64,000 nucleotides of DNA from Chaetorhynchus papuensis (Eukaryota > Chordata > Aves > Passeriformes > Rhipiduridae). The stretch lies in contig VWYX01000655.1 of NCBI GenBank assembly GCA_013396525.1, positions 302,701 to 366,700 on the forward strand. Reading direction: 5' to 3'. The position numbers and the translations under genes were made by a program. The notes beneath the pieces were generated by a model, which saw only the letters and a list, made by a program, of their open reading frames with translations, was not told the DNA's origin and searched no databases. Below, piece after piece: positions 22,981 through 36,224 of the stretch (positions are counted from its first letter, which is position 1; each line of letters starts with the position of its first letter).

Positions 22981-24536
22981 CCATGAGTGAAATGTTACCA
23001 CTGATGACTCAGTGTCACACAGAGTGTGTACCTCCCTGAAATCCTGGTCCAACAGCTCCTCAAGTCAGCACCCACCACAATGCTTGGTGAGACAATTCTT
23101 CTGTTCTCCTGGCTGGGGGCCACCAGGAGTCCCTGAGATGTAGAATGCTGAGTCTGGCAGGGCATTTTGAGTGAGCATGGTATATGCTTCCTCTCTTCTC
23201 TCTCCTGAGGACTGCATCTGACCACTTTCAGAGATACTAAGCCAGACAGGGCTTTAATTCCACTGAGTATAACCACACCTTTTTCTTACCCTGTTAGTGT
23301 TCAGGACCCTGAAGAAGAACCACAGAAGAGCAACACAAGAGTTTTGTCCTGTGGATGTCTGGGACAGGCTGGTTCTTCCCCATCTACTCCTTCCTGACAG
23401 GTTTGTGATTCCCACCTCACCCATCTTTGATGCTAAGGCAAAGACATACAGCAGCATAGGCCATGAAGAGCCAGGTCCTGCTCAAACTGATGGGAAATTC
23501 CTCCTGGCTTTCCAGGAGAGTGAAAGCCATCATGTACTGCCTTGGCCAGCTTTCTTTTTTCATTAAAATTCACTGGAAATACAGCTTATGTACAGATAGC
23601 AGCATTTGAGAATCTAGGAGTTATTTCTTCTAGTGATCACTTAGGGAAACACTTGTAACACAGAAAAGCTGAATCCCCATGTTCTCTGTGGTAATAAAAG
23701 CACCTTAAATAGATTTCCTTATTTACAACAATGACCTCCTTTCAACTATTCAAATCCCAATAAACTGTTCACTTTGGAAAATGGATCCCAATAAACACTG
23801 GTCAGTAACAATGATCTAGGAATCCAGCCTGATGCCAACCCCCCAGACGGAGGTTTCAGGAACAGCAGCACCGGGTACAGTGCTCACAGCATGCAAACAT
23901 GTTGGTGCACATGAGGAAGGCTGAATCAACACAGTGGGGGCTCAGGTGCTCAGGTGTCTGTAGGTCTCATGGACGTCTTTTCCTCAGTATTACCCAGTTC
24001 ATCTGCAGCTAAATTTCGCCCAAAATGATGCACCAGCTTGTCCTGTTTAGGCCACAGCAGCATCAAGGAAGGACAAATAGCCCTATGAGGAGGTCACCCC
24101 AAGGGACAAATGAGCCTAACCCCTGCAAGCAGTTTCTGGCACCCAAATAGAAGGACTGAAGCAGGGATTTGAGCAGGCAGCACCGCCTGAAAGGAACAAG
24201 GTCCAGGCAGGGGACCCGTGGGGTGAGAGAGGCATGGAGGGAACGCTAGGCTGCATAATGTCTCTGTTGAGAGCACTGATGGTAGCCCATCCACTACAGA
24301 GCATGCACGGAGCTGATCTCAAAGGAGTCTTTGTTGCAAGGGTTTTGCAAAATAGCTGTGTATTTTTAAAGTTTTCATTATTACAACATTTTGCAAAGAC
24401 TTCTTGCAAAACTTCCCTGTTCTGTAGAAAGAAGCTTGGCAGGCCAGAATGCTGAAATGCCTGACCCAGGTTTCAGCAGGTCCTGGAGCAGCTGACACAG
24501 AGCGTGGTGGCTAATGACTCTGAGCCATACCAGCTC

Positions 24537-24630
24537 GGAATGAAAATGAGGGCTAATTTTAAGCTAATTCTATGCTGAATGTTCCTATTTGTCTGGCCAC
24601 AGGGAGCCGTCCGCAGATCATTTTAACTTG
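24537..24630. promoter_or_regulatory. Possible conserved element with paired homeodomain-type sites
   Basis: GCTAATT at 24,552-24,558 and again at 24,563-24,569, spaced 11 bp (one helical turn), separated by TTAA. The pair sits in a stretch with low repetitiveness and two CpGs (GAGCCGTCCGCAG). TAATT cores are typical homeodomain targets. This is motif-level inference only. Confidence 0.2.
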
Positions 24631-27600
24631 TCTCTTTCTTTAATGTTTCTGTGTCTCATTTTAGAATAGAGCACACCCTGCTTTTCAAGTTCAAAATCTA
24701 TTCTGAATTAATTTGCACACTAGGCAGTGAGAAGACCTCACTATGGCTAATGACTGATGATGCCAGTCTTTATAATCTGAAGGGTATTTCTTTTTTGCAT
24801 TCCTTTGCACACTCTGACCTACCTCCTGCAATAACGATTTAGTAGTTCAGCTCAACTTCAAATGGGAAACAAAACCAGAAACCAAACAAGAATACTTTCT
24901 GCGTTTTATCAGATGTGATTTGTGATATTTAACTTTCCTCAGTTTCATATCTACACTTCTGTAACCCTTTTAACTCTTTCCCCTCTCTTCTTTGCACACC
25001 AGAGCTGCCAGCTCTGGCTCATTCCATCTCTAAAATTTTCCAAAATTGTAATGTCAAAACACAATTTTTAACAAATACAACAGCTTTCCAATCCTGACAG
25101 TCATGGGGGACTCGGTTTTCAAAAGAGGCCAGTTTTGCTGTTGGGTCGAGAACGGACCCTTCACATGCTGTAATAGAAACTAATAGAAAAACAATAGCTA
25201 CAAAAATAACAAGAAGATTTGGGTCAGTTCTATCCCATGGCTACACCCTTGTGGCCCCTGGATATTTATTCTCAGTTCTGTTCCCAAGTTAAGTGCTGAA
25301 AGCCTTAATGTGCCCACATAACTTCAGAGAGAGAGCAGGCCAGCCTTGCCAAGATTTGTCCCTCTGATTTAACATGGATACTTTGCCTCTGTTTGCTCAG
25401 TAAAGAGTACCTCTGGATGGACAGGCTCTGCCTCTGCACACTGCACTGGGAAAGGAGATATTCCAGCCTGTTCTGACTCTTCTCAGTCCCTCCTGTGCAC
25501 AATCAGGCAAAAGACCTGCCATTCCCCTGGAATCGATTCAAGCCACCCAATCAACAAAACTAGTTCACAAAGTCTTTGACTGAATTCACCCTCCTGTTTT
25601 TAATAATGTGGCAGGACATTATTAAAACCTGGCTCTGGACCCTTCCTGAGACCTTATTCTGATTACCACTGGGATGGCTTTGGGAATTGGCTCAGAACTG
25701 CTCTGTGGACTGGAAAGTTGCCATCAATCTTCCTCCTTTGACACTGTCCCTTTGAGGGGGGTGACAGCAAGGTGCTCCATCCTGCTACAGCTGCTACTGT
25801 GCTTGTAGCCGAGCACCTGCACAGGCACCTCCTGCAGCACCTCAGGCCTTGGGCTACGAGCATGGGGGTGGCAGGCTGTGTACTGGTATTTTGCAAAGCC
25901 GAAGCCTCTTTCCATGTCAACGAGGTGCCTTGAAATGTGAAGAAACTCCTTTTTTTCCCACATGTCCAAGATCCTAGTGGCTGACACCATCCATGCCTCC
26001 ACCTTGGTCAGATGCTTTGAGGACCATCTCTCGCTCTGTCTCCTTCACCCCACAAATATCTTGTGAGCATAGCAGCATGTGACCCTTGCCATGCGTTGTT
26101 TTCCAAGACTTTTCAGGGTCTTTATCAAACCATCCCTTGTTCTTTGTACCTGGATTTCTTCCAAGTGTTGCTTTACTGCCTTGCAGCTTTCGTGACAATA
26201 TTTCCAGTGGGCTCCCACTGGGACACTAGTCTCTCCCATCTCATTCACACGGGAGTTTTCTAAAGTCTCGGTCATTTTTGTTGGTTGATGTTTCAGTCTA
26301 TAGTTTTTATTTTCCAAAGGTTGTGTGTTGTCATTGCAGCTCATCTTTTGCCTTTGTTTTCTTATCAGGAGAAAGCAGTCTTTCACCTTAACTATCACCA
26401 GGTAAGGCTTTAGTCCCTTCTCACAGACTGCAAGATATTTTTGTGTCCTCAGTCTATATCTTTAAGGTTCTCTTTCAGAAGTTGCCCCTCCTCTAGATCC
26501 CCATGTGCCCCTGTGAATTCTCATACAAGAAGACACTCACCCTCTTGCATCTATGACTTCCTTTTTGAGACTAGGAGAGGGGTGCCTTTTCCTGCTATCA
26601 TTTTTCTTGTGCCACTTGGAAAGCGTGGTCATTTCATGCATGTATGGGATTTGATCACACTCCTCAGTACCTGTGGGATTGTGGGACTTTTCATGACACC
26701 ATGGGCAAGAGTCAAGGTTCATTTGAGCACATACACAAGGAACAAAACCCACCGCCTGGTGGATTTACTACCTCTAATTTTCTTCTTCCCCTGGTACAAG
26801 CAGGTGGTTGCTACAAGCAGTTTTCTCACTGACACTGGTAGCTGCAGTCACCTAATTTTTGCCCTGGGACTAGATTGGACCCTCACCCCGAGTCAGGATA
26901 AAATGACCAGTTTTCTCATCAGTGTTCTCTCGCTCATAAAGCCCTTCTACTTCTGCATTACACTGTCTGCACAGCTCACATCAAGCTGCTGTGACCTCAG
27001 AGAAGTGATTTCAAGGTAGATGAACTGTATCTTTGTCCTGAGACAGTCTAATGACAGCCTAGACCTGAAGCAATGCTGACACAGCAGTCATGAGCAATAA
27101 TTTTGCCCCGAAAAAGTGCAAGTTGCTCAAGTAAATTTTACCCAGATTTAGGTAACCAAACAGCGCAGGTGTGGCAGCAGGGAACTGCTACCTGAATATT
27201 CAAGTTCCTGGGGGGGTTCTGCAGATGATGCTATCACTTCTCCTCCTCCTGATATTACCTGGGCTATCTACAATGAAGGTATCTGTTCTGGAGCCACCTT
27301 ATCTAGGAAAACCCTGCTTTGGCTCAGCTTCAGCTTGTGAACCCTGAGTTAGGAATTAATTTGCTGCAGGTTATCAGGGCTTGTGTTGTACATTGTGGTT
27401 TCTATGCCCTTAAATCTCCATGGGAGCACTCTGGCATGACAACTTTCTTCTTTCTGTTGCACCCAGTTCCTCTTAAAACGCTGTTTTGCAATTGTCTTAA
27501 CTCAGGAAGAAGAGAGCATGTTCTCAGCAGAGAGGCATCTGTCAGGAACCTGTTTCAAAAGTCCTTCTAGGACTCAAACCTGGGAAGTAATATGGCTTTT

Positions 27601-28011
27601 GAAAACATTAAAAGCATTTGAGCTCCCCGTCGTTGCACAACCCCACCAACCAAAACACCTTGACACCCCAAGGCACAAGACGTGCTAAAGGTGAGTCCTT
27701 CCTTCACTCCAACCTATCCAAACCTTCATCTTAATCCTGCAGCCACTTGGAGCTGAGAGCATGGGAGTTGTAGGGCTGCCTCTTCTAGCTCTCTGTTTAC
27801 ACTGATGGGAGAGAAAGCAGCTCCCTCCAGAGAGGCTGCCCGAGGAGGTGCTGCGTCCCCCCAGGAGCCTGGGGAGCCCTCAGGAGGATGAAAGCAATGC
27901 ATATCCAAACCACAGCTCTCCCCTCTCCTGCCTTTGTTCTGGCTGTGCTGACTGTGGGCACTGAGGTGGTGGGCAGCTTGCCACTCTCCGGATGGACTTG
28001 CTGCCTCTATT

Positions 28012-28081
28012 TTTCTTCTTTTCTTTTTCTCCTTTCTCTTTTTTTTTTCTTTTTTTTTTTTTCTTTTTCTTTTTTTTCTTT
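28012..28081 (+). repeat. Polypyrimidine (T/C) tract
   Basis: About 70 bp with only T and C after the first bases, including T10 and T13 runs separated by single Cs. It is a homopurine-homopyrimidine tract able in principle to form triplex DNA. Confidence 0.9.
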
Positions 28082-30402
28082 ACTTGCCACAGGCTAAATC
28101 ATGACCACAGGGAAGTCAGTGACAAAACTGTCATCTCTTTCTTGGGGACCCAGGTACAGCCTTGTGTAAATGAATTGGGATAAAATGGCAAATGGGTGGT
28201 GGCGGAATATTTGTACCACAGCAGACACATGAAAACTTGAATCATCTCCCATAATTTTGGCTGCTGTAGCAGCTGAACTAACATTGAATCCTCTGAATGC
28301 TGACTGAATTATCTATGCTCTCAAGATTGTGCTGAAGCACCCAAATACATCTTTTCCCCTCAGTTCGTATGCAGCCCAATGTGTTAAGGTCAAGATGCAC
28401 ACTCCGGAGAGAAGCAGATGGTCTCCTGAGTGATGTGTTTTCACTCACTGAGCATGAATATGAAAAAGCCTTCTTATTTTCCAAGCATATGAAAGTCAGT
28501 AATGTAGAACAGTTTCAGGGAATCTTAATATGTGAATAAACATGTGTTGCAAGAGTTTATTTTGGTCTTTGTGCTCACTATGGACTCCTAAGACTAAATG
28601 ATACCCAAATACTATATATCATTGTTTTTATTAACTTGGTTCAAATGTCAGAGCCATGCCAAAATACTGTTTCAATTTGTGTATATTTATAATAATTCTG
28701 ACCTTCATAATGAACCAAACAAAAGCAGTCCTGGAGTCAGTAAATGCTCAAGTTGCAGAAGAACCTATATATTATAAATACCAAATACTTTGTATGAATG
28801 CACTTATGGTGTAGCAGAGCTGTATTGCTCAGTGAAGAGGGTGAAGACAGTTGCTGGAAACTCTCTGTATACAAATTATATTGAATTTTAGAGGCTGATC
28901 CTGCTCTCTCTCTGCATCATGCACTCTTTAGCAAAGAGCCTTAGGCAAAGCCTCCATGTCCCACAAGGCACAACACACCATATCCAAACCTGTTCCCCTC
29001 TCTATACCCCCTTTGCCATCAGGCAGTTTGAAGGTCTGTGCCCTCCACAGCCTTTCTTCCCTCACCCCTCATCCATGCAGAAAGGGGGAAACGGTGGGAC
29101 AAGTCACCCCATCCCCTAACATGTTGGAACCCTGGCAGATCATTGAGTCCTGGCCATGGGCAGAGTCACCTGGGTGGTTTCTCTGAGTTCAGGCTGCATA
29201 GAGAGGCCAGTATCTGCTGCTTCTTCCCAAAATAGCTGTGTTTAAGAGGGCAGGGAGGAATGTCAAAATGTTTTTAATAACCAACACAGCATTTGGAGCA
29301 TTTATTTCAAGTCTTACTGAGCCAGTGGAAAGAGACCCATGGATTTCAGGGAGATTTGTATGAGACTTTAAAATTGATTGTATATCTAAGAAGGGTACAA
29401 AGCAGAAAATTTAGGGAAAAGGCTCTTAAGCATTTTTCCCCCTAATCCTTCACCTGTACCAGCTGTTGGAAAACATCTTGCCAAACATCCTCTCTCATCA
29501 TGCTCACTACAGAAATTTCCTGAGCTTGTCCAGCCAACCAAAACATTAATTTCTACTAAGACACACACAACCCCCCACCTTTCTCGCCAGCTCAAGTAAC
29601 ATTAAACATTTTATTCAAACACAGAAAAACATGGAGATTGAGAGCTGAGACTGCTGCTTCTCTATGAGCTCTGTGTATTTTTAATGTTTCTGGCTAAAGA
29701 TGTGAGGTAAGGAAGAAGTGGAAGTGAGAACAGTGAATTCCATGTTGAAAGAGTCATATGGAGGTTTTTAACAGCATTTTTAAGTGCACCTGAAAAATTT
29801 ACAGTTGCATACATTTTGTGTGTGGAAAATTGCATGGTTGTGCAACCTCTTTGTGTACAATAAAGAAGTAACTGCAAATGTCTGTGTAAAATGTCATCTC
29901 TCTGTTCATTCACCCACTTGCCAAATGCAAATAGCCATGCCTGCAAGTTCTGCAAAAGGGCCATGTAGGAGTCTGTGTTGAAAATACGCCCTTTCGTGGT
30001 CTTTAGATGTTTCCTCTGTTTGTTCTATCTGCTTGTTTCCCACTAACATCTAAGCCATGTAATGAGGGTAAAAGAAACCCTTTGACAGTCTGAGGCACCT
30101 CCATAATCAACAGTTCATTGGTTCTTAAGAGTATTAAGGCCCAGAAATGAATGCTGCAAGAAACTTTATCTGGGAGCTGACTGACTGATGGATGGAGCAA
30201 ACCACAATGTTAGGCATTTAAAAACCCAGCTGGCTGTGCCACACTTGCACTCTTGAGTGTGAGCAGAATGTATTGTACCTCCCCTGAAAAGTCTTACAGC
30301 ACACTTACTCCTTTATGAATGTTGATAAACGGGTTCCATGCCATGCCTTTTGAATCCCCCAAGACTCTAACCCACTGATTGTCTGCAATTTTTTAATGTG
30401 GA

Positions 30403-30437
30403 TTTTTTTTTTTTTTTGAGTGACATAAAAGTTTATT
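30403..30437 (-). pseudogene. Poly(A)-like boundary with AATAAA: possible retrocopy 3' end
   Basis: Read on the - strand, AATAAA (30,437-30,432) is followed 14 bases later by an uninterrupted A15 (30,417-30,403). This is the spacing of a polyadenylated mRNA 3' end and the usual hallmark of a processed retrocopy. The sequence to the right (about 30,438-30,800) would be its 3' UTR. It is AT-rich with no coding homology I can recognise. I did not find a convincing target-site duplication. A chance poly(A) next to AATAAA in AT-rich DNA is the main alternative. Confidence 0.3.
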
Positions 30438-31269
30438 GTTGCCAGTATGCACTAACAGTACTGGCTGAAAATTGATGTTAAAACATTGTTTTGCTTTGAA
30501 GTAGAGGGAGAATTCTTTCAAAAATTACAAATTTCTCTTTGGTTTGTTTCTTTGGAGATTTTTGTTAGATTTGTACCATATGCCTGGTTTTAATTTCTTT
30601 TGACTCAAAATTTACTTGTCTCTAAAGAATAGGGGTTCCCAGGGACTTTTTGCCTGGTTTATGTACTGTAGTAGAGGCCACAATGTATGGGGTTAGACAA
30701 GAGATTTTATTAGTCACTAGTTAGATTTTTTATTCTGGTTCTGACTCACTTGTCGATTTGGAGTACGTGTGGGGTTTTTTGCCAAGTAAGATGTATTTCC
30801 CTCTCTTCCTAATGAAATGAGTTTAGCCCAGTGATTATGGCAGTAGCTGGACCCACCAGACCATTAAATGTGCCTCCCAGGCTTGCAGTGTCCCTGTGCA
30901 GATCCTCACACCCTCTAGCACTGAGCCCAGCTCCCGTTATCCCAAAGATGGGGAGCTGGGTGTTAAAGGATGGGTCTCAGAAGCCAGTATGATGAAGGGG
31001 ATGGTAGATCATGAGACACTTTAAGCCATGCTTGTGTTTTGGGTCCTTCCACTGAAGTGTTCTCCTGCCCTGGGGTAAGTGCTGAGAGGCAATTTCGTGA
31101 TCCAGAAACTGTGGTTTGAGAGTACCCTGAGGAAGTGGGCTAGGATGTAGCCATTTGATCCCATTTTCCTGCTTGTAGGACCATCCCTCCACTGTCAGCC
31201 AGGCTCAGATACATCTCGGATACCCCAGGAAGCATTTCAAAAGCCAACCCTGGTGGACATGCCATGGTT
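30438..31269. other. No recognised gene
   Basis: AT-rich on the left, more GC-rich after 30,830. The left part would be the body of the possible retrocopy described at 30,403-30,437. No open frame of interest. Confidence 0.45.
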
Positions 31270-32060
31270 CAGTTGTTCCCGTATGATCTCCCTTTAGCAT
31301 TAGGAAAGTGTTTCCTGATCTCTAACTTCAGTCTGCCTCCCTTTAGTCTTCATCTGCCTCTTGTCACGCCATGTGTCATGGCAGAAAGTCCTCCCTACTC
31401 AAGCAACTCTAAATTTTCTCCTGAATTGTGTCTCTAGACCTTAAATTAGCCATTTTGCTGTTCTTTCAACTCAGTACAGCTGAATCACATCTTTCTGGGA
31501 GAGCAGTTTACTGGACTGCAGGCAGATACAGTCACTTTGCAAGGATGAAAACCGGTTATGTGTCTCACAGGGTATAATTCTGCTTATACATTGCTAGTGT
31601 GGGGCTACCCTCTGCAGCAACAACACAAAATAGCTCTTCAGCTTGTGATCTCCTCCAGGCTCTAGATGGTTTTCTGCAGAGCTGCTGGCCAGGCAGCTGC
31701 TCCATCCTGCAGTATACAGTTAGTTATTGCCTATGTGAGGAAGAATCTGCAAGCTTGTTTCCAGAATAGCAGGTTTTCCTGTTAGACCTTAAAAATACTG
31801 GTTTTCCAAGATCATTTTGAATTCTAATCCTGTCTTCCAAACTCCTGACAGTCCTTCCCTGCTGGCTGCCATCTGTACACCCTCTCTGTTCCATCGTCTG
31901 TGGCATGAATAAAAATATTGAATATGACTAAACCTGGGAGAGGCTGTGCTGCACCTATCCCATATGTCCTTCCACTTTGACTGGCAATACAATATTCCTT
32001 CAGTACACACTTCCTGTCTTCCTCTGGACTACACCTCGTCAAAGCTGACTTCAATGACTG
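31270..32060 (-). mobile_element. Old CR1 LINE, reverse-transcriptase part to 3' region
   Basis: On the - strand, the frame at 31,934-31,884 reads G-L-V-I-F-N-I-F-I-H-A-T-D-D-G-T-E. This corresponds to the CR1 reverse-transcriptase segment just after the P-Q-G-S motif (family form: G-P-V-L-F-N-I-F-I-N-D-L-D-D-G). A second frame nearby reads S-K-W-K-D, the residues that precede that motif in the family. At 31,480-31,284 the sequence matches the 3' part of ORF2/UTR ('GTGACAAGAGGCAGATGAAG' followed by 'AGATCAGGAAACACTTTCC'). Stops and frameshifts are dense. Its left end near 31,270 falls short of a recognisable terminal octamer. Confidence 0.65.
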
Positions 32061-33100
32061 TTTTCCTCACCAGGGACAAAAACTAAAGTAAAAGTCTCTT
32101 GCTCAATTCCTTTCCTTTCTCCATGCTTGTATTTATTATTATTAAATAATTATTTGCTTCAATAATGAATTCTGAGATAAATCATCTCTCAGGTACATAA
32201 TTTGTTTGGAGGTAGACATGATGTTTGTCGTTTCTTGTTCTCTTGCCATAGCCAAGACAATCCCTTTCTGCAAGTGAAGCATAATAGTGTGTCACACTAA
32301 CACTAATGCAAATACAGTAATACAAACTTCTAGATGTACTCAAGATATTTAAAAATATTTTTCTGTGAGCCTTACCTAGTTTGGTTTTTTATCTGTTCTC
32401 TTGAGATTTGTGTTTCTGCCATCCCCTATTATTTTCTACAGTTCCTCCTCCTCCTCCCTGCTGTGCCATAGATGTTCTGCTGCCCTCTGCTTCTAGGGAC
32501 TGTCTGAGCAGACAGCACCTTCCCTTCTGCAAAACCTTGTCTTCCGTGCTGGAGGTTTGCAGTTGTGCAATTTTACCTTTTTATAACCTCCTAAAATCCT
32601 TCCTCAGATTGATCTATTGTGGTCTCAGCCTTAGGGAAAATGAGAGCATTTTGAGCCATAGTACAGGGGGGGTTTGGGGGGAGCAGGCAGTGACAACAGC
32701 AGCAGAGAAGGGCTGAGTGCTGGCCTTGGTAACTCCTCGGCTGCAGATAGAATCTTGAATTTTGGGCTTGTTAAATTGCCCTGTCATTATAAAGTCAGTG
32801 CAGCAGCTCAAATCAAAAACCTACCCAGGCAGATTAGGAATGTGTCTGATGCTGAACTCCTCAAAAGTGTTAATACCTTGCTGCCCTTTTATGTGGTTTA
32901 AGTTGTGCATTTGTTTTGGAGCCAACAGACAGTGCCAGAAAAGAAGACGAAGCAACCTTTGCCAGTCCTCCCTTTGTAAACCTACATTGCACAGTGGGAA
33001 GCAGGAGAATTTACTTTAACTAAAGCCAAGTCAGTGGTTTAATCTTTGTAAACATGTCTTAAGTGCTCTCTCTCTTATCTTTATGCCGTGGTTTTTGTAC

Positions 33101-33118
33101 AAAAAAAAAAAAAAAAAA
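33101..33118 (+). repeat. A18 homopolymer
   Basis: Eighteen consecutive As after TTTTTGTAC. No AATAAA or ATTAAA hexamer is present in the preceding 40 bases, so it does not look like a retrocopy tail. Confidence 0.95.
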
Positions 33119-33316
33119 GGTAGAAAGCTGTTCAGCCAGAAATATCACAGTTCTGACATGAAAACTGGTCATCAATCACTTTCCTGTGGAGCTCTGTGTG
33201 TGCATGTGTGTGTGTGAGTGAGCCTGAGCCTGTGTGTTTGCGCTCCTGCCTTGTTGAATCAGCAACTGGTGGCCTACAGTGCAAACACAGGCTGCTCCTG
33301 CAAGTGCCAGCACACT

Positions 33317-33350
33317 GAAAGAAAGAGAGAAAGAGAGAAAGAAAGAAAGA
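33317..33350 (+). repeat. (GAAA/GAGA)n purine repeat
   Basis: Thirty-four bases of only G and A, made of GAAA and GAGA units. Confidence 0.9.
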
Positions 33351-35394
33351 TTAAATAGTTAAAAGGGAAAAATCCTCTGACAACAAAATCTGAATTCTCC
33401 TGGATTGTCTGGAAAAGACTTCCAAGGAGGAAAAGGTCTTGTAGACATTGAGCATGCTGCAAAGCTAAACACAAAATTAGAAAACTATCCGGTCCACTGT
33501 TTATTTGTACACGTGTGTTTGTGTGCAGAAATCAGATTGATGTTTTAAAATGCTGTTCTTTCAAAAATGAAATCATCATGGAAGACCTGTTTGCTACTTT
33601 TTCCAGACTTTGTGGAATAGGTGAGCACCACAGATGCCGGTAGTGTACTAAAAGTAGGTGTGAGAAATGGCACTTTGAAAGCTCAGCTTTTCATCTAAGT
33701 CTTTTGGAATAAAATTTCCTCCCTGACGCAGATTTATATTAGGATAATCTTTTAGATCATGTATCACTCCTCACCACAGCACTAAGAATGCAACGCAGAA
33801 TATTGGGAAATTTGAGGCACAAAATCATACCAATTTTTGCAGCACTGAGTAACTCGACTTCTAAAATGGAACTGAGAGAATGCCATGCAGTGTTGGTGGA
33901 CCAGAGAAAGCTAACCCTGAATCCCTTTGACACCAAGTGAGTTTCAGGACTTGCTCTTCCTACATTTATATGAAACAATTATATTTGCCTCATCTCTCTG
34001 TGCTGTGCAGATAAAGACACCCAGGGTACATTTTTTCAGGTGTTGTGTTTGCAAACTTTTTTCTCAAGTGCATCTTCCTCTTTAATCCTTTCTGTTATAT
34101 GGATAACAAAAAAGGGCAAACTGGGTGCACTGTGCACTAAACCTTCATTTTACCCAGAAGATTTGTGATATCCCTGCAGCCAGACTGTTTTGTTTTTGGC
34201 ATCAGAGGAGATCCCTTTATGCAAACAAGGAGCCAGTGCATCTTCTGAATCCCTGCTGAAGGAAGGTGCTGCGTGATGGTGATATGTCACGAGCTGCTGA
34301 AGTTGCTACTTCTATTAGAGTCTGTAAAATATTGCAGGATGGTTTTCAGAGAGACCAGCAGGATGTTTCCTCAGAATATAGCCAGTCGTGCAAAGTTTTT
34401 GTTGCCAGGGTTTTTTGTCTTTTGTGTAGCTTGACTTTCTGAAAAAGCCCAAATTTTCTGTACTAAATAAAAGAGAGGCTATCACTGCAAATGTTACAGA
34501 TAACAGTTTCAGTTCTAAATTCAACCAGGAAATCTCCTACATCAGATCTTGTCTTTACTAGAGCAGAGAGACTAAATAAAAAATGAACAATTAGCAATGG
34601 CTTGGGTATAACTGACGACAGGGGGATTATATTTATTGTTATCTCCAAACAGAAAGAAGTCCAAGCCAATAAAGAATATTAATTGTGCTTTAAAGAAAAA
34701 AAATCATTTTAGCTAAAAACAATGATGGGAGAAATTCAACTGGGAGAAAGTCTTTATTAACAGAAAAATCTGACCGATGATTGAGAATGATTGGATAATA
34801 CTTAAGGAGATGCCCAAAAAGCTCCACCCAGCAAAAGAATCTGCAATCATTAAATGGTCTGCTGCAGAAGGGAAGTAAAACTTCTTATGCATATATGTAC
34901 TTGGACCCCAAGAGAAAATGCAAAAAGCTCCTAAAGTCAATACACATGAATTAGAAGGGAGGCTTTGGAGAAAATTGATAAAAGGGGAAACAAGACACAA
35001 GGAGAACCATGACAAGCAGAGCCGAGGAAAGTTGCCTGTTGAGAATTTTCTTGTATTTTTGGGATTTTATTTTAGTATTTCCAGAACATAAAGAACACTA
35101 AAAAGGACATGCCTCCATTACCAGATGAAAATAGTAAAACTGCCAATAGGAAAATACGTAAAAATGAAGTTTATTCTGTTATATTTTTGTTCTATGTCCA
35201 AGGAAAAAAACCCAAACCCTAATCACTTATTCATGTCAACCAACAGTGATCACATAGTTTTTGTTCTAGTTGTCAGTAAAAGGAGGTTAAACAGCAGATA
35301 ACAAAGTCAGGCAAGGATCCGAGTAACCTGTATCCGGCAGTCTAAAAAAAAAGACCAAAGCCAAAGCCAAAGCAAATAAATCTTAGCACACTGG

Positions 35395-35620
35395 GGAAGT
35401 TCCAGATGCCTGGGAGAAAGCTAGCACGATAAATGGCATGACCCAGGTAATTTGTAGACCTGTCAGCCTGATGGGGATCCTGGAAAGTGGAGTTGGTACT
35501 GCATAACATTTTTATCAAGCAGCGAGGGTGATGCAGAATCAATCGGGAATGTGCCAGATGCACCAAAAAAAGGTCAACTTCTGGTCTCAAAATACTCTTC
35601 TTCAGGGGTATGTTCATCAC
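35395..35620 (+). mobile_element. Probable fragment of CR1 reverse transcriptase
   Basis: The stretch at about 35,440-35,490 (GACCCAGGTAATTT, then AGACCTGTCAGCCTGATGGG, then GATCCTGGAAAG) aligns in order with the CR1 segment encoding D-P-G-N-Y-R-P-V-S-L followed by P-G-K. The preceding 'CCAGATGCCTGGGAGAAAGC' fits the family's 'P-D/E-A/D-W' residues. It is very degenerate, without a usable frame, and the ends are approximate. Confidence 0.45.
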
Positions 35621-36117
35621 CTAAAGATGTTTCTGTTATATATCTGTTCTGTGAATTGTGGGAGAGAGAATTGTGGGAGAAAGGAAGCAGGTGGGAGTTA
35701 GGGACCTTTCACTGGTGTTGATGTGCTTGAGACTCTTCAGAAACAAAGAACAAAAATATGCTGGACTGAAAAATGTACCTGGGAGAGGTCTAAAGGGACC
35801 AGCAAACCAGAAGGTGGTCTGATTACAACCAAGAACAACCTATATGTTAACAGACAACTGGAGAGACTGTTTCAGTCTGGCAGACAAAGATACAAAACAA
35901 GATCCAGTGGCTGGGGTTGGAAATACATTTTTAATTAAAAGTGATTTACTGCAAGAAAGTACTTCATCATCAGAACAACTCACAATGGATAAAAAAATGT
36001 TTATACTGGAAGTTTTTCCAGAAAAATCTGTTTTATTCCAACCATTGTCTTTGGATCTGAAGCACGAACTGATCTCAGTAAGTCCTGTCGTCCGTGGAAA
36101 AAGAACATTGGCTTGAG

Positions 36118-36224
36118 GGTCCTTGGTAAGTCCTGTCCTTAAAATCTATGACCTGCAGAGAAATAAAAGCAATGCTGCATGCTGAGTGACCCACTCTGCA
36201 TCAGCTGTCTGACAGAGGAGGGCC
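36118..36224 (+). repeat. Direct repeat copy A (pairs with 37,183-37,288)
   Basis: About 106 bp repeated 1,065 bp downstream at roughly 91% identity. A 63-bp core (GTAAGTCCTGTCC ... GCTGAGTGA) differs at one base. It contains AATAAA at 36,162-36,167. It does not match CR1. It could be part of an unnamed retrovirus LTR, an ancient repeat family, or a local duplication. The flanks outside the repeat do not match each other. Confidence 0.85.

Larger units (their letters stand above)
22981..30402. other. No recognised gene; longest chance ORF of the window
   Basis: About 7.4 kb with no supported gene. It contains the longest N-free open frame of the window (192 codons at 26,441-27,019, + strand), whose translation has no recognisable domain, compositional bias of coding sequence, or splice context. 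A polypyrimidine tract lies at 28,012-28,081. A possible constrained element with two GCTAATT boxes lies at 24,537-24,630. Confidence 0.5.
32061..35394. other. No recognised gene; simple repeats only
   Basis: No exon-like signal. It contains an A18 run at 33,101-33,118 (no polyadenylation hexamer upstream), a GT-rich patch at about 33,195-33,240, a purine (GAAA) stretch at 33,317-33,350, and three AAAGCC units at about 35,354-35,373. Confidence 0.55.

Noticed and set aside
26441..27019. 192-codon + strand open frame, longest without N
   Set aside because: No recognisable domain, no signal peptide logic, no splice context; a length of this order can occur by chance in 64 kb read in six frames.
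33101..33118. A18 as a retrocopy tail
   Set aside because: No polyadenylation hexamer upstream and no transcript-like sequence before it.
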